Shown here: one piece after another, positions 18,167 to 26,521 of the stretch
Numbering within the stretch: the first letter of the stretch is position 1
Layout: every line of letters begins with the position of its first letter
Assembly: GCF_004339525.1 (NCBI RefSeq)
Contig: NZ_SMGE01000001.1
Location: forward strand, 372,001 to 436,000
Length of the DNA: 64,000 nt
Source: Flavobacterium sp. 90
Lineage (GTDB): Bacteria; Bacteroidota; Bacteroidia; Flavobacteriales; Flavobacteriaceae
Reading direction: 5' to 3'
Program-made: the position numbers and the translations under genes
Notes under the pieces: generated by a model
The model's input: only the letters and a program-made list of their open reading frames with translations
Told to the model about the DNA's origin: nothing
Database searches by the model: none

Positions 18167-18625
18167 ATGAAACCTTTACTTTTCACCATCTTTTTACTTT
18201 CTACATTTGCTATAAAAGCGCAAACATTCAAAAATCCTGCGTCACTATTCGATCCAACTCCATATGGATTTAACCACGCTTCATCAGTTAAAACTCCGGG
18301 AGAATTTGTTTACATTTCCGGACAAAGCGGCGGATTAGGAAAAGAACACAAATTAAGCAACGACTTTAGAGAACAAACACAAATTGTCTTAAAAAACATC
18401 GTAACAGTTCTCGAAAGTTATAATCTAAAACCGGAAAATGTTATGAAAATAACAATTCTAATAGTTGATCATTCCCCTGAAAAACTTAAAATCTGGGAAG
18501 AAGAAATAAGCAAAGTTTGGAAAGACAAGCCATTTCCGGCAAGCACATTAATTCCCGTTTCAAAACTTGCCATCGACGGAATGTTAATCGAAGTAGACGC
18601 AACAGCTTTTAAAGCAAAAAAATAG
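18167..18625 (+). CDS. exported RidA-family protein
   Basis: 152 residues. A Sec signal (KPLLFTIFLLSTFAIKAQ) precedes a YjgF/YER057c/UK114 (Rid) domain: EFVYISGQSG, TQIVLKNIVTVLESYNLKPE, VMKITILIV, and FPASTLIPVSKLAIDGMLIE. In canonical RidA imine deaminases the segment before VxxLA carries a substrate-binding Arg (PARS); here it reads PAST, so the Arg is missing and classical 2-aminoacrylate deamination is doubtful. Periplasmic location is predicted. The gene is monocistronic with no clear link to its neighbours. Confidence 0.83.
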   Translation: MKPLLFTIFLLSTFAIKAQTFKNPASLFDPTPYGFNHASSVKTPGEFVYISGQSGGLGKEHKLSNDFREQTQIVLKNIVTVLESYNLKPENVMKITILIVDHSPEKLKIWEEEISKVWKDKPFPASTLIPVSKLAIDGMLIEVDATAFKAKK

Positions 18626-18642
18626 TTATTTATTTTCACCAT

Positions 18643-18782
18643 TAAGATATTAAGGTTCATTAAGAATACTAATCTAAAAGTTATAAAAGCAAAGTATAAA
18701 ATCTTTTTAATCTTAATAATCTATGGCAAAAAAGTCAACAGCAAAAAGCTTAATTTTTCTTAATATCTTAATGGTAAAAACA
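18643..18782. repeat. inverted repeat ATTAAGATATTAAG element
   Basis: ttcaccattaagatattaag at the left is matched by its inverse cttaatatcttaatggtaaa at the right, enclosing about 100 bp of AT-rich DNA. No coding capacity. Probably a dispersed intergenic inverted repeat. Confidence 0.6.
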
Positions 18783-18863
18783 TTTAAAACTCTTTTTAAT
18801 TTTAAAATCCGTGGTAAAAAAATCTAAAATCTAAAATCTAACCTCTAAAATCTTATCCTTTCG

Positions 18864-18871
18864 TACATTTG
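18864..18871 (+). promoter_or_regulatory. -7 box of thiamine pyrophosphokinase gene
   Basis: TACATTTG followed by CACC, 26 nt before the ATG at 18898. Confidence 0.6.
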
Positions 18872-18897
18872 CACCACACTTCAAATCAAGAATCATA

Positions 18898-19560
18898 ATG
18901 TCTTCACACCATATCGTACGCGACGACCAGGAACCAGCCTTAATTATTGCCAACGGAGCAGCATGCAATCCAGAATTATTAGGTCAATTGTTAGAATGGT
19001 CGCCATTGGTGGTTGTACTCGATTCAGCAATCGAAAGAGTAATCGAATTAGACATAAAAGTCGACGTACTTCTGGGAGATTTTGATCGTGGTTTTGATCC
19101 CGAAATTTACAAAACATCACAATATCCAATCGAAATTGTGCATACGCCGGACCAAAACAAAACCGACTTAGAGAAAGCATTTGATTATCTAATCGAAAGA
19201 AAAATCCCTGCCGTAAACGTAGTTTGGGCAACCGGAAAACGCGCAGATCATACCATTACAAATCTTACTAATATTGTTCGTTACCGTAATTTAATCAAGA
19301 TTGTAATTCTCGACGATCATTCCAAAATCTTTCTATTACCCAACAAATTCGAGAAATGGTACACCGCCAAAACACCAATTTCCCTGATTCCAATTGGCGT
19401 TGTAAACGGTATTAATTCCATCAATTTAGAATATCCATTGCAAAATGACACCTTGACAATTGGCTACAGAACCGGCAGTAGCAATTCTGTTGCCCAAGAC
19501 GGTTTAGTCACAATCACCCACACTGATGGCGATTTATTACTAATGGAATGCATGGATTAA
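18898..19560 (+). CDS. thiamine pyrophosphokinase
   Basis: 220 residues. Diagnostic blocks are ALIIANGAACN, VVVLDSAIERV, VDVLLGDFDRG (metal and ATP site), HTPDQNKTDLEKAFDYLIE (thiamine-kinase signature with Asp and Glu), and ATGKRADHTITNL. The C-terminal beta domain TGSSNSVAQDGLVTI carries the NSV...G thiamine-binding segment. It transfers pyrophosphate from ATP to thiamine to give ThDP in the cytosol. It has its own promoter; the downstream gene is separated by a repeat element. Confidence 0.92.
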   Translation: MSSHHIVRDDQEPALIIANGAACNPELLGQLLEWSPLVVVLDSAIERVIELDIKVDVLLGDFDRGFDPEIYKTSQYPIEIVHTPDQNKTDLEKAFDYLIERKIPAVNVVWATGKRADHTITNLTNIVRYRNLIKIVILDDHSKIFLLPNKFEKWYTAKTPISLIPIGVVNGINSINLEYPLQNDTLTIGYRTGSSNSVAQDGLVTITHTDGDLLLMECMD

Positions 19561-19626
19561 CAAATTGATTTCACTAAGATTGGAATTTGGAATTTTACTA
19601 TTGTCGTTCTGATCAAAGTCGAAGAG

Positions 19627-19720
19627 TCAGGAGCTATTTCCTGCTGTCCACTATATCTTTTCCTGGCTAAAGGAGCCAGAAAAAGGATGCCGTTCCCATC
19701 AGGGCTAGAGCAATCATTTC
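19627..19720 (+). repeat. structured intergenic element CAGGAGC...GGGCTAGAGC, copy 2
   Basis: Same outer sequence as 9841-9934 (caggagctatttcctgc ... atcagggctagagcaatc). The internal hairpin is TTTTCCTGGCT/AGCCAGAAAA instead of TTTTGTGCC/GGCACAAAA, so the stem is kept although its sequence differs. Confidence 0.65.
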
Positions 19721-19751
19721 TATAATACCTCTTTCCTCCAAAAGGAATGAC

Positions 19752-19759
19752 TATCTTTG
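19752..19759 (+). promoter_or_regulatory. -7 box of rlmF
   Basis: TATCTTTG followed by C, 17 nt before the ATG at 19777. Its position excludes the upstream ATG at 19747 as start. Confidence 0.65.
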
Positions 19760-19776
19760 CACGGAAATTCAGAAAA

Positions 19777-20727
19777 ATGAAAGAAATAGACAATTCCGAA
19801 AAAAGTATATTACATCCTAGAAATCTTCATCGTTCCCGTTATGATTTCGAACTTCTTATTGCGAATTGTCCTGAATTAAAATCTCAAGTCGCCGTAAACG
19901 TTCACGGAATTGAAACCATAGATTTCAGTAATCCAATTTCGGTAAAATTGCTCAACAAAGCATTATTACAAACCTATTACGACATTCGAAACTGGGATAT
20001 TCCTAAAAATTATCTTTGCCCTCCAATTCCCGGAAGAGCAGATTATATTCATTATCTAGCCGATTTATTAGCACAAACTAATAACGGAATGATTCCTCAA
20101 GGTTCATCAGTTTTAGGATTAGATATAGGAACCGGCGCGAACTGTATTTATCCAATTCTAGGAAATTCAATTTACGACTGGAGTTTTGTGGGTACAGATA
20201 TCGACGAAAAAGCAATCGAAAATTGCAGTAAAATCATCGAAGCAAACCCACAATTGATTGACGCAATAAGTTTACAACAACAAACGGAATCCCGCTTTAT
20301 TTTCAAAAATATTATTACGCCGGAAGATCGTTTTACCTTCACGATGTGTAATCCGCCTTTTCATTCTTCTGCCGAAGATGCGAATCAAAGCACCGTTCGT
20401 AAAGTTTCGAATTTGAATCCAAAAGAAAAGAAAAAAACAAATCCGGTTCTAAACTTCGGCGGTCACAATGCTGAATTATGGTGTGATGGCGGCGAAATTG
20501 GTTTTGTAACCCAAATGATTTACGAAAGTGCAAAATTTGCCATGCAATGTTTGTGGTTCACGACATTGGTTTCAAAAAGAGAGAATTTGTCCAGCATTTA
20601 TAAAACATTAAATAAAGTAAATGCAGCTTCAATCAAAACAATCGATATGGCTCAAGGCCAAAAAACAAGCCGTGTTGTAGCGTGGACTTTTATGAGCGAA
20701 AGTCAGCAAAAATCATTTAAACTTTAA
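19777..20727 (+). CDS. rlmF: 23S rRNA (adenine1618-N6)-methyltransferase
   Basis: 316 residues from the ATG at 19777. Begins HPRNLHRSRYDFELLI, the RlmF opening. The AdoMet-binding motif I is LGLDIGTGANCIYPI, then FVGTDIDEKAIENC, and the catalytic N6-adenine motif is NPPFHSS (about residues 193-199). GGHNAELWCDGGEIGFV is a family signature. It methylates A1618 of 23S rRNA during 50S assembly. Cytosolic and monocistronic with a well-placed -7 box. Confidence 0.95.
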   Translation: MKEIDNSEKSILHPRNLHRSRYDFELLIANCPELKSQVAVNVHGIETIDFSNPISVKLLNKALLQTYYDIRNWDIPKNYLCPPIPGRADYIHYLADLLAQTNNGMIPQGSSVLGLDIGTGANCIYPILGNSIYDWSFVGTDIDEKAIENCSKIIEANPQLIDAISLQQQTESRFIFKNIITPEDRFTFTMCNPPFHSSAEDANQSTVRKVSNLNPKEKKKTNPVLNFGGHNAELWCDGGEIGFVTQMIYESAKFAMQCLWFTTLVSKRENLSSIYKTLNKVNAASIKTIDMAQGQKTSRVVAWTFMSESQQKSFKL

Positions 20728-20804
20728 AATTCTGATTTTCAGTATTAAAACTTGATTTTATAATTTGCTTTTGGTAAATTTACTATAAAAGCAATTAATA
20801 AATT

Positions 20805-21044
20805 ATGGCTGATTATATTGGTTACCTCGCATCAATTTTTATCGTCGGAGGTTTTCTGTTGAAAGATCTCAGAACAATACGCTTTATTAATCTCTTTGGA
20901 TGCATCTGTTTTGTGCTTTACGGTATCTTTCTAAAAGATTATAAAGATGTTAGTCAATGGCTTTTACCCGTTATTATTCCAAATGCTATTTTGGCAATCG
21001 TACAAATCTATCATTTAACTGTAAAAGATCCTAAGAGATTGTAA
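20805..21044 (+). CDS. small YgjV-like inner membrane protein
   Basis: 79 residues with three predicted membrane segments: YIGYLASIFIVGGFLLKDL, FINLFGCICFVLYGIFL, and VIIPNAILAIVQIYHL. The spacing and GxxASxF..G motif resemble the YgjV/Imp family of small inner membrane proteins. Function is not known. It lies 77 bp after rlmF and may share its transcript. Confidence 0.7.
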   Translation: MADYIGYLASIFIVGGFLLKDLRTIRFINLFGCICFVLYGIFLKDYKDVSQWLLPVIIPNAILAIVQIYHLTVKDPKRL

Positions 21045-21119
21045 TTCTGATACTTTAAATCAAAATTTTGATAATTTCTCTCTGTTATTCTCAGTACCTT
21101 TAAAAGTAAATTGAATTAC

Positions 21120-22064
21120 ATGAGTACGACAAAAATATCCTTTAGAGTTATCTTATTTCTATTACTTGCAAGTTGCGCTTCTTCGAAAAAAGCGAAATTT
21201 GAAGATTATGTTTTTAAAACTAAATCAGAAAAGCAAACCTATTTAAGTGCCTATAACAAAGCTTTAAAACTTTGGGATATTCCTTATTCCGAAGAAAATA
21301 TCAAAACCAGTTTTGGAACCGCACATATTGTAATCGCTGGTCCAAAAACGGGAAAAGACCTGGTTTTACTCCACGGAATGGACGCCAGCTCAACAATGTG
21401 GTATCCAAATATTAAAGCTTTGGCCAAAAATCATCACATTTATGCCATTGATTTTTTAATGGAACCTAACAAATCCACATTAACCGCAAAACCACTTTCA
21501 TCAGACGAAATTGTGCTTTTATACAACGAAATCTTCACACATTATAAATTAAAGAAATTTGACATTGTAGCAGCTTCTCGCGGCGGTTGGATTGCGACAT
21601 TATTAGCTGTTCAAAAAGAAAATTCAATCGATAAATTAGTTTTACTAAGTCCGGCACAAACCTTCAAGTTTATTGATAAAGTCGGAAAAACTAGTTCAGC
21701 ATTAATGCTAAAGCTTTTTCCAAGTGAAAAGAAATTCGAAAAAACATTAGAAACCTTTTCTACTCATTCTGAAAAAATTAGTCCTATTTATAAAAAGCAA
21801 TTTTACCTCGCCAATAAATATGCAAAATCAAATTCAAGTATGCTAAAAATGACACCTTTTTCAGATAAAGAATTAGAATCTGTCAAAAATCCGGTTTTAG
21901 TATTAATAGGCGATCACGACGTCATCAATTCTGAAGAAAGTCTGGAACGTGCACAAAAATATTTACCCAATTGCAAAACTAAAATAATCAGAGATGCCGG
22001 ACATTTTTTATCCATTGATCAATCGAAAATTGTAAATGAAGCGATGGTTGATTTTTTGGAATAG
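21120..22064 (+). CDS. alpha/beta hydrolase, lipoprotein
   Basis: 314 residues from the ATG at 21120 (the reading from 21111 needs a TTG). Lipobox LLLASC19. An alpha/beta-hydrolase fold follows: oxyanion region LVLLHGMDASSTMWYPN, nucleophile Ser in VAASRGGWIA, Asp in VLIGDHDVIN, and His in DAGHFLSID. Probably an esterase or lipase-like enzyme on the periplasmic side; the substrate is unknown. Confidence 0.85.
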   Translation: MSTTKISFRVILFLLLASCASSKKAKFEDYVFKTKSEKQTYLSAYNKALKLWDIPYSEENIKTSFGTAHIVIAGPKTGKDLVLLHGMDASSTMWYPNIKALAKNHHIYAIDFLMEPNKSTLTAKPLSSDEIVLLYNEIFTHYKLKKFDIVAASRGGWIATLLAVQKENSIDKLVLLSPAQTFKFIDKVGKTSSALMLKLFPSEKKFEKTLETFSTHSEKISPIYKKQFYLANKYAKSNSSMLKMTPFSDKELESVKNPVLVLIGDHDVINSEESLERAQKYLPNCKTKIIRDAGHFLSIDQSKIVNEAMVDFLE

Positions 22065-22085
22065 CTCAAATAATATTCATGATTT

Positions 22086-22165
22086 TTGCCACGAATTTCA
22101 CGAATTCTCACGAATTAAATTTTAAACGCAATGCAATTAGTGAAAATTCGTGAAATTCGTGGCAA
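22086..22165 (+). repeat. 80-bp inverted-repeat element, copy 1
   Basis: Near-perfect 21-bp terminal arms TTGCCACGAATTTCACGAAT(T) and the inverse enclose 38 bp. The copy at 27564-27643 is also exactly 80 bp, lies in reverse orientation and matches at about 73 of 80 positions. It is MITE-like and has no ORF. Confidence 0.8.
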
Positions 22166-22235
22166 CACTTTTTTATCTTTTTTATAGAATTCAAACTTTG
22201 TATCTTTACAAAACTAATCTTTTCACTCTTCAAAA

Positions 22236-24227
22236 ATGAATTTCCAAGTATCCTCAGAGTATAGTCCAAAAGGTGATCAGCCGCAAGCTATTGAAAAACT
22301 TTCGCAAGGCGTAATAGATGGCGAAAAGTACCAGACTTTATTAGGAGTTACCGGATCCGGAAAAACATTTACCGTTGCCAATGTTATTCAGGAAGTTCAA
22401 AGACCAACCTTGGTTTTGGCGCATAATAAAACTTTAGCAGCGCAGTTATATTCTGAGTTCAAACAATTTTTCCCCAATAATGCGGTCGAATATTTCGTTT
22501 CGTACTACGATTATTACCAGCCCGAAGCTTTCATGCCTGTAACAGGAGTTTTCATTGAAAAAGATTTATCTATCAACGAAGAGCTCGAAAAGATGCGTCT
22601 AAGCACTACTTCTTCCCTACTTTCCGGGCGTCGTGATGTTTTGGTTGTTGCTTCTGTTTCCTGTTTATATGGTATTGGAAATCCGGTTGAATTTAAGAAA
22701 AACGTAATCGAAATTTTCAGAGATCAGGTTATTTCGAGAACTAAATTACTACACAGTTTAGTACAAAGTTTATACGCCAGAACTGAGGCCGATTTTAATC
22801 CCGGAACTTTTAGAATAAAAGGTGACATTGTAGAAGTATATCCAAGTTATGCCGATGATGCTTATAGAATTCACTTTTTTGGAGACGAAATCGAAGAAAT
22901 AGAATCTTTTGATGTAAAAACTTCTCAGGTTATTGAAAAATATAAACGACTTACCATTTATCCTGCCAATATGTTTGTGACTTCACCCGAAGTTCTTCAA
23001 GGCGCTATTTGGGAAATTCAGCAAGATTTGGTCAAACAAGTTGATTATTTTAAGGAAATAGGAAAACATCTCGAAGCCAAACGTCTGGAAGAACGTACCA
23101 ATTTTGACTTAGAAATGATCCGAGAATTAGGATATTGCTCCGGAATCGAAAATTACTCAAGATATCTTGACGGAAGACAAGCCGGAACAAGACCTTTTTG
23201 TTTATTAGATTATTTCCCAAGTGATTATCTTATGATTGTAGATGAAAGTCACGTAACCGTTTCTCAGGTTCACGCCATGTATGGAGGTGACAGAAGCCGT
23301 AAAGAAAATCTGGTTGAATACGGTTTCCGTTTACCGGCCGCAATGGACAACAGGCCTTTGAAATTTGAGGAGTTTGAAGCCATACAAAATCAGGTAATTT
23401 ATGTATCTGCAACTCCGGCTGATTACGAATTACAAAAAACAGATGGTATTTATGTCGAACAAATTATACGCCCAACAGGATTATTAGATCCAATTATCGA
23501 AGTACGCCCAAGTTTGAATCAAATTGATGATTTAATTGAGGAAATTCAGGTGCGTTGCGAATTAGACGAAAGAGTTTTAGTAACTACGTTGACCAAAAGA
23601 ATGGCCGAAGAACTGGCAAAATATTTAACCAAAGTAAACATTCGTTGTCGTTATATACATTCTGAAGTAGATACGCTGGAACGCATCGAAATCATGCAAG
23701 ATTTACGAAAAGGTATTTTTGATGTTCTTATTGGAGTTAACTTACTTCGTGAAGGACTTGATTTACCAGAGGTTTCGCTTGTTGCAATTCTTGATGCTGA
23801 CAAAGAAGGTTTTCTTCGTAACCACAGATCTCTTACGCAAACTATTGGTCGTGCCGCAAGAAATTTAAATGGAAAAGCGATTTTGTACGCCGATAAAATT
23901 ACTGCAAGTATGCAAAGAACAATAGACGAAACAGAATATCGCAGAACCAAACAAATAAATTATAACGTCGAAAATGGTATTACGCCACAAGCTTTAAATA
24001 AAAAAATCGACAGTGCTTTTACCAAAAATCCATTAGTAGAATACGAATTAGGACATACATTATCTATTGCCGCAGAACCAGAAACGGCTTATTTATCAAA
24101 AGGTGATTTAGAAAAACTGATTCGTGAGAAACGCAAATCGATGGAAAAAGCAGCGAAAGAATTAGACTTTTTACAAGCTGCAAAATTACGTGACGATATT
24201 AAAAAACTTCAGGAACAATTGCCTTAA
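22236..24227 (+). CDS. uvrB: excinuclease ABC subunit B
   Basis: 663 residues, full length for UvrB. Walker A GVTGSGKT is at residues 37-44, followed by the beta-hairpin region YFVSYYDYYQPEAFMP. The DEAD-type box is MIVDESHVT (about 337), helicase motifs V and VI are GVNLLREGLDLPEVSLV and QTIGRAARN, and the C-terminal UVR domain EKLIREKRKSMEKAAKELDF binds UvrC. It verifies damage in nucleotide excision repair with UvrA and UvrC in the cytosol. The stop overlaps by 4 bp the end of the convergent TerB-like gene. A -7-like box TATCTTTA lies at 22201. Confidence 0.97.
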   Translation: MNFQVSSEYSPKGDQPQAIEKLSQGVIDGEKYQTLLGVTGSGKTFTVANVIQEVQRPTLVLAHNKTLAAQLYSEFKQFFPNNAVEYFVSYYDYYQPEAFMPVTGVFIEKDLSINEELEKMRLSTTSSLLSGRRDVLVVASVSCLYGIGNPVEFKKNVIEIFRDQVISRTKLLHSLVQSLYARTEADFNPGTFRIKGDIVEVYPSYADDAYRIHFFGDEIEEIESFDVKTSQVIEKYKRLTIYPANMFVTSPEVLQGAIWEIQQDLVKQVDYFKEIGKHLEAKRLEERTNFDLEMIRELGYCSGIENYSRYLDGRQAGTRPFCLLDYFPSDYLMIVDESHVTVSQVHAMYGGDRSRKENLVEYGFRLPAAMDNRPLKFEEFEAIQNQVIYVSATPADYELQKTDGIYVEQIIRPTGLLDPIIEVRPSLNQIDDLIEEIQVRCELDERVLVTTLTKRMAEELAKYLTKVNIRCRYIHSEVDTLERIEIMQDLRKGIFDVLIGVNLLREGLDLPEVSLVAILDADKEGFLRNHRSLTQTIGRAARNLNGKAILYADKITASMQRTIDETEYRRTKQINYNVENGITPQALNKKIDSAFTKNPLVEYELGHTLSIAAEPETAYLSKGDLEKLIREKRKSMEKAAKELDFLQAAKLRDDIKKLQEQLP

Positions 24228-24625
24228 TTGTGTTGTTCCTGAAAAACTTTCAATAAAATCTTAGGATCGATCATCGCATTTGGAGCATTTTTCATTAAAT
24301 CTAAAACACGTTTTACGGCACTTGGATTTAATCCCATTTCAAGAGCAATTTGTCTAATCGCAGTAGATTCTTTTTCGTGCAAAACACCATCGCAATACAT
24401 GATCAAAGCCAACCTGTAGAATTGTTGGATACGCTGAAATTCTGACCTTATAACTACAATTGTTTCTTCCTGATGAAATAAATCTTTAAAATCAGCGAAT
24501 TCTATATTTAATTCCTGAGCAACAATCCATAAAAAATCAAATTCTCTTTTATGCAATTTGCCGTCAACGGTAGAAAAAGCAATCATTTCTAAAAGTAAAC
24601 TTCTCTTTTCGGTCTCGGTATTCAT
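24224..24625 (-). CDS. TerB-like domain protein
   Basis: 133 residues, starting at MNTETEKR (24625); the longer reading to 24673 starts in a basic, low-complexity stretch. All-helical with two pseudo-repeats, each having an acidic loop: FSTVDGKLHKREFDFL and MYCDGVLHEKESTAIR, the D-G-x-hydrophobic-x-x-E pattern of TerB/DjlA-like domains that may bind a metal. Function unknown, possibly envelope-stress related. Convergent with uvrB (4-bp overlap) and divergent from the esterase gene. Confidence 0.7.
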   Translation of the reverse strand: MNTETEKRSLLLEMIAFSTVDGKLHKREFDFLWIVAQELNIEFADFKDLFHQEETIVVIRSEFQRIQQFYRLALIMYCDGVLHEKESTAIRQIALEMGLNPSAVKRVLDLMKNAPNAMIDPKILLKVFQEQHN

Positions 24626-24681
24626 CAATTTATTATTTTTAGCTAAATTATTGTTTTTAAATCTAAAACGCAAAAGAACTC

Positions 24682-25485
24682 ATGATTCGAGTATTCTTCT
24701 TTTCTATTTTTCTTTGGATGACTTTTGTTGGTAATGCACAGCAAAGTACAGCTTCAAAAAACGTGTCTACTTTTACAATTGAAGCACCTCAATTAAAAAC
24801 AACAAAAAAAATCTGGATTTATCTTCCCGAAAATTATTGGGCTACAGCCCAAAAGAAATATAGCGTGATTTATATGCAAGATGCTCAGAATTTATTTGAT
24901 GCAAAAACTTCTTATGTTGGCGAATGGAATGTCGACGAAAAACTAGACAGTATTAAAGCACAAGTAATTGTAGTTGGAATCGAGCACGGAAACGACAAAC
25001 GCATCGATGAATTAACGCCTTACAAAAACGAAAAATATGGCGGTGGAAATGCCGACAATTATGTTGATTTTATCGTAAAAACATTAAAACCTTATATCGA
25101 CAAAAACTACAGAACCAAACCAAAAGCTAAAAATACCATTATAATGGGAAGTTCCCTTGGCGGATTAGTTTCTTATTATTCGGCTTTAAAATATCCCGAA
25201 GTTTTTGGAAAAGTTGGAGCTTTTTCGCCTTCTTTTTGGTTTTCAAATGACATTTATACCTTAACGGAACAAGCGCCAAAAATCAAAACAAAAATTTACT
25301 TTTTATGTGGTGATAAAGAAAGTGATGATATGGTAAAAGATGTCACTAAAATGGAACGTTTATTAGAGAGAAATCGCTGTTATTGTCTTCATTTAACCAA
25401 AACTAAAATTGTAAAAGGTGGCGAACATAACGAAAAACTTTGGCGCGATAATTTTGTAAATGCATTGCTTTGGCTGGGTTATTAA
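24682..25485 (+). CDS. exported esterase (putative esterase/EsteraseD-like)
   Basis: 267 residues. A signal peptide (VFFFSIFLWMTFVGNAQ) precedes an alpha/beta-hydrolase domain of the enterochelin-esterase type: IWIYLPENYWATAQKKYSV, YMQDAQNLFDA, the nucleophile elbow IMGSSLGGLVSYY, GAFSPSFWF, FLCGDKESDD and a terminal His in GGEHNEKLW. Predicted periplasmic ester hydrolase. It heads a tight cluster with the dipeptide epimerase (20 bp) and BioF-like (5 bp) genes. Confidence 0.85.
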   Translation: MIRVFFFSIFLWMTFVGNAQQSTASKNVSTFTIEAPQLKTTKKIWIYLPENYWATAQKKYSVIYMQDAQNLFDAKTSYVGEWNVDEKLDSIKAQVIVVGIEHGNDKRIDELTPYKNEKYGGGNADNYVDFIVKTLKPYIDKNYRTKPKAKNTIIMGSSLGGLVSYYSALKYPEVFGKVGAFSPSFWFSNDIYTLTEQAPKIKTKIYFLCGDKESDDMVKDVTKMERLLERNRCYCLHLTKTKIVKGGEHNEKLWRDNFVNALLWLGY

Positions 25486-25505
25486 ATTAAAAAAATCGAA
25501 ACATT

Positions 25506-26516
25506 ATGGAACTAATCTTAAGAGAATACAACCTCAAACTCAAACATACTTTTACCATTTCCAGAGAATCAATTGATTTTCAGCCTTCGCTAATTGTTGA
25601 ACTTAAAAGTGATGGTTTTTCAGGTTTTGGAGAAGCAACTTCAAATCCATATTATAAAACTACGGTTCCAATGATGATGCAGGATTTAGAAGAAATCAGA
25701 AGCATTATTGAAACTACAAAAAATGAAACTCCAGATGAATTCTGGGCAAAAATGCATCCGTATTTAAAAGACGATATGTTTGCTTTGTGCGCATTAGATT
25801 TAGCTTATAATGATTTGTACGCTCGTAAAAAAGGCAAAAAACTATACGACTTATGGGGTTATTCTATTGACAAAAATCCGCTTACAGATTACACAATTGG
25901 GATTGCTTCGATAGACAAAATGGTTTCGAAAATGCAGGAACTTCCCTGGCCTATTTATAAAATTAAACTCGGAACTAAAGAAGATATCGCGATTGTAAAA
26001 GAATTGCGAAAACATACGAATGCCATTTTTAGAATTGATGCCAATTGCGGCTGGGGCGTAGAAGAAACGATAAATAATGCCGTTGAATTAAAGAAACTTG
26101 GCGTAGAATTTCTGGAACAACCTATGAAAGCTGATAATTGGGAAGCACATAAAGAAGTTTTCAAACATTCGGTTTTGCCCATAATTGCTGACGAAAGCTG
26201 CATTATTGAAGAAGATGTAGCCAAATGTCACAATCATTTTCATGGCGTAAATGTAAAACTGGTCAAATGCGGCGGATTAACTCCCGGAAAACGCATGATT
26301 GAAGAAGCTAAAAAACTCGGCTTAAAAACAATGGTAGGTTGTATGACAGAATCAACAGTTGGAATATCCGCAATCGCGCATTTATTACCACAATTGGATT
26401 ACGTTGATATGGATGGAGCTTTGCTTTTGGCACAAGATATTGCAACTGGCGTAACAATAAAAAATGGCGTTATCCATTATTCTGAGTTGAACGGAACCGG
26501 AGTTACTTTAATCTAA
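25506..26516 (+). CDS. dipeptide epimerase (L-Ala-D/L-Glu epimerase type)
   Basis: 336 residues, enolase superfamily, muconate-lactonising subgroup. Catalytic K-x-K is Lys152/Lys154 in YKIKLGT. Metal ligands are Asp178 (RIDANCGW), Glu204 (LEQP) and Asp229 (ADES), and the opposing lysine is in NVKLVKCGG (about 251). GFGEATSNPYY is the capping-domain loop. The enzyme epimerises L-Ala-D-Glu from murein peptides so that cells can reuse them. The substrate assignment follows family precedent and is not proven. Co-transcribed with the esterase and BioF-like genes. Confidence 0.88.
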   Translation: MELILREYNLKLKHTFTISRESIDFQPSLIVELKSDGFSGFGEATSNPYYKTTVPMMMQDLEEIRSIIETTKNETPDEFWAKMHPYLKDDMFALCALDLAYNDLYARKKGKKLYDLWGYSIDKNPLTDYTIGIASIDKMVSKMQELPWPIYKIKLGTKEDIAIVKELRKHTNAIFRIDANCGWGVEETINNAVELKKLGVEFLEQPMKADNWEAHKEVFKHSVLPIIADESCIIEEDVAKCHNHFHGVNVKLVKCGGLTPGKRMIEEAKKLGLKTMVGCMTESTVGISAIAHLLPQLDYVDMDGALLLAQDIATGVTIKNGVIHYSELNGTGVTLI

Positions 26517-26521
26517 ACTTT

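Noticed and set aside
19747..19776. RlmF start at 19747
   Set aside because: The TATCTTTG -7 box at 19752 would lie within the coding sequence; 19777 gives the family N-terminus.
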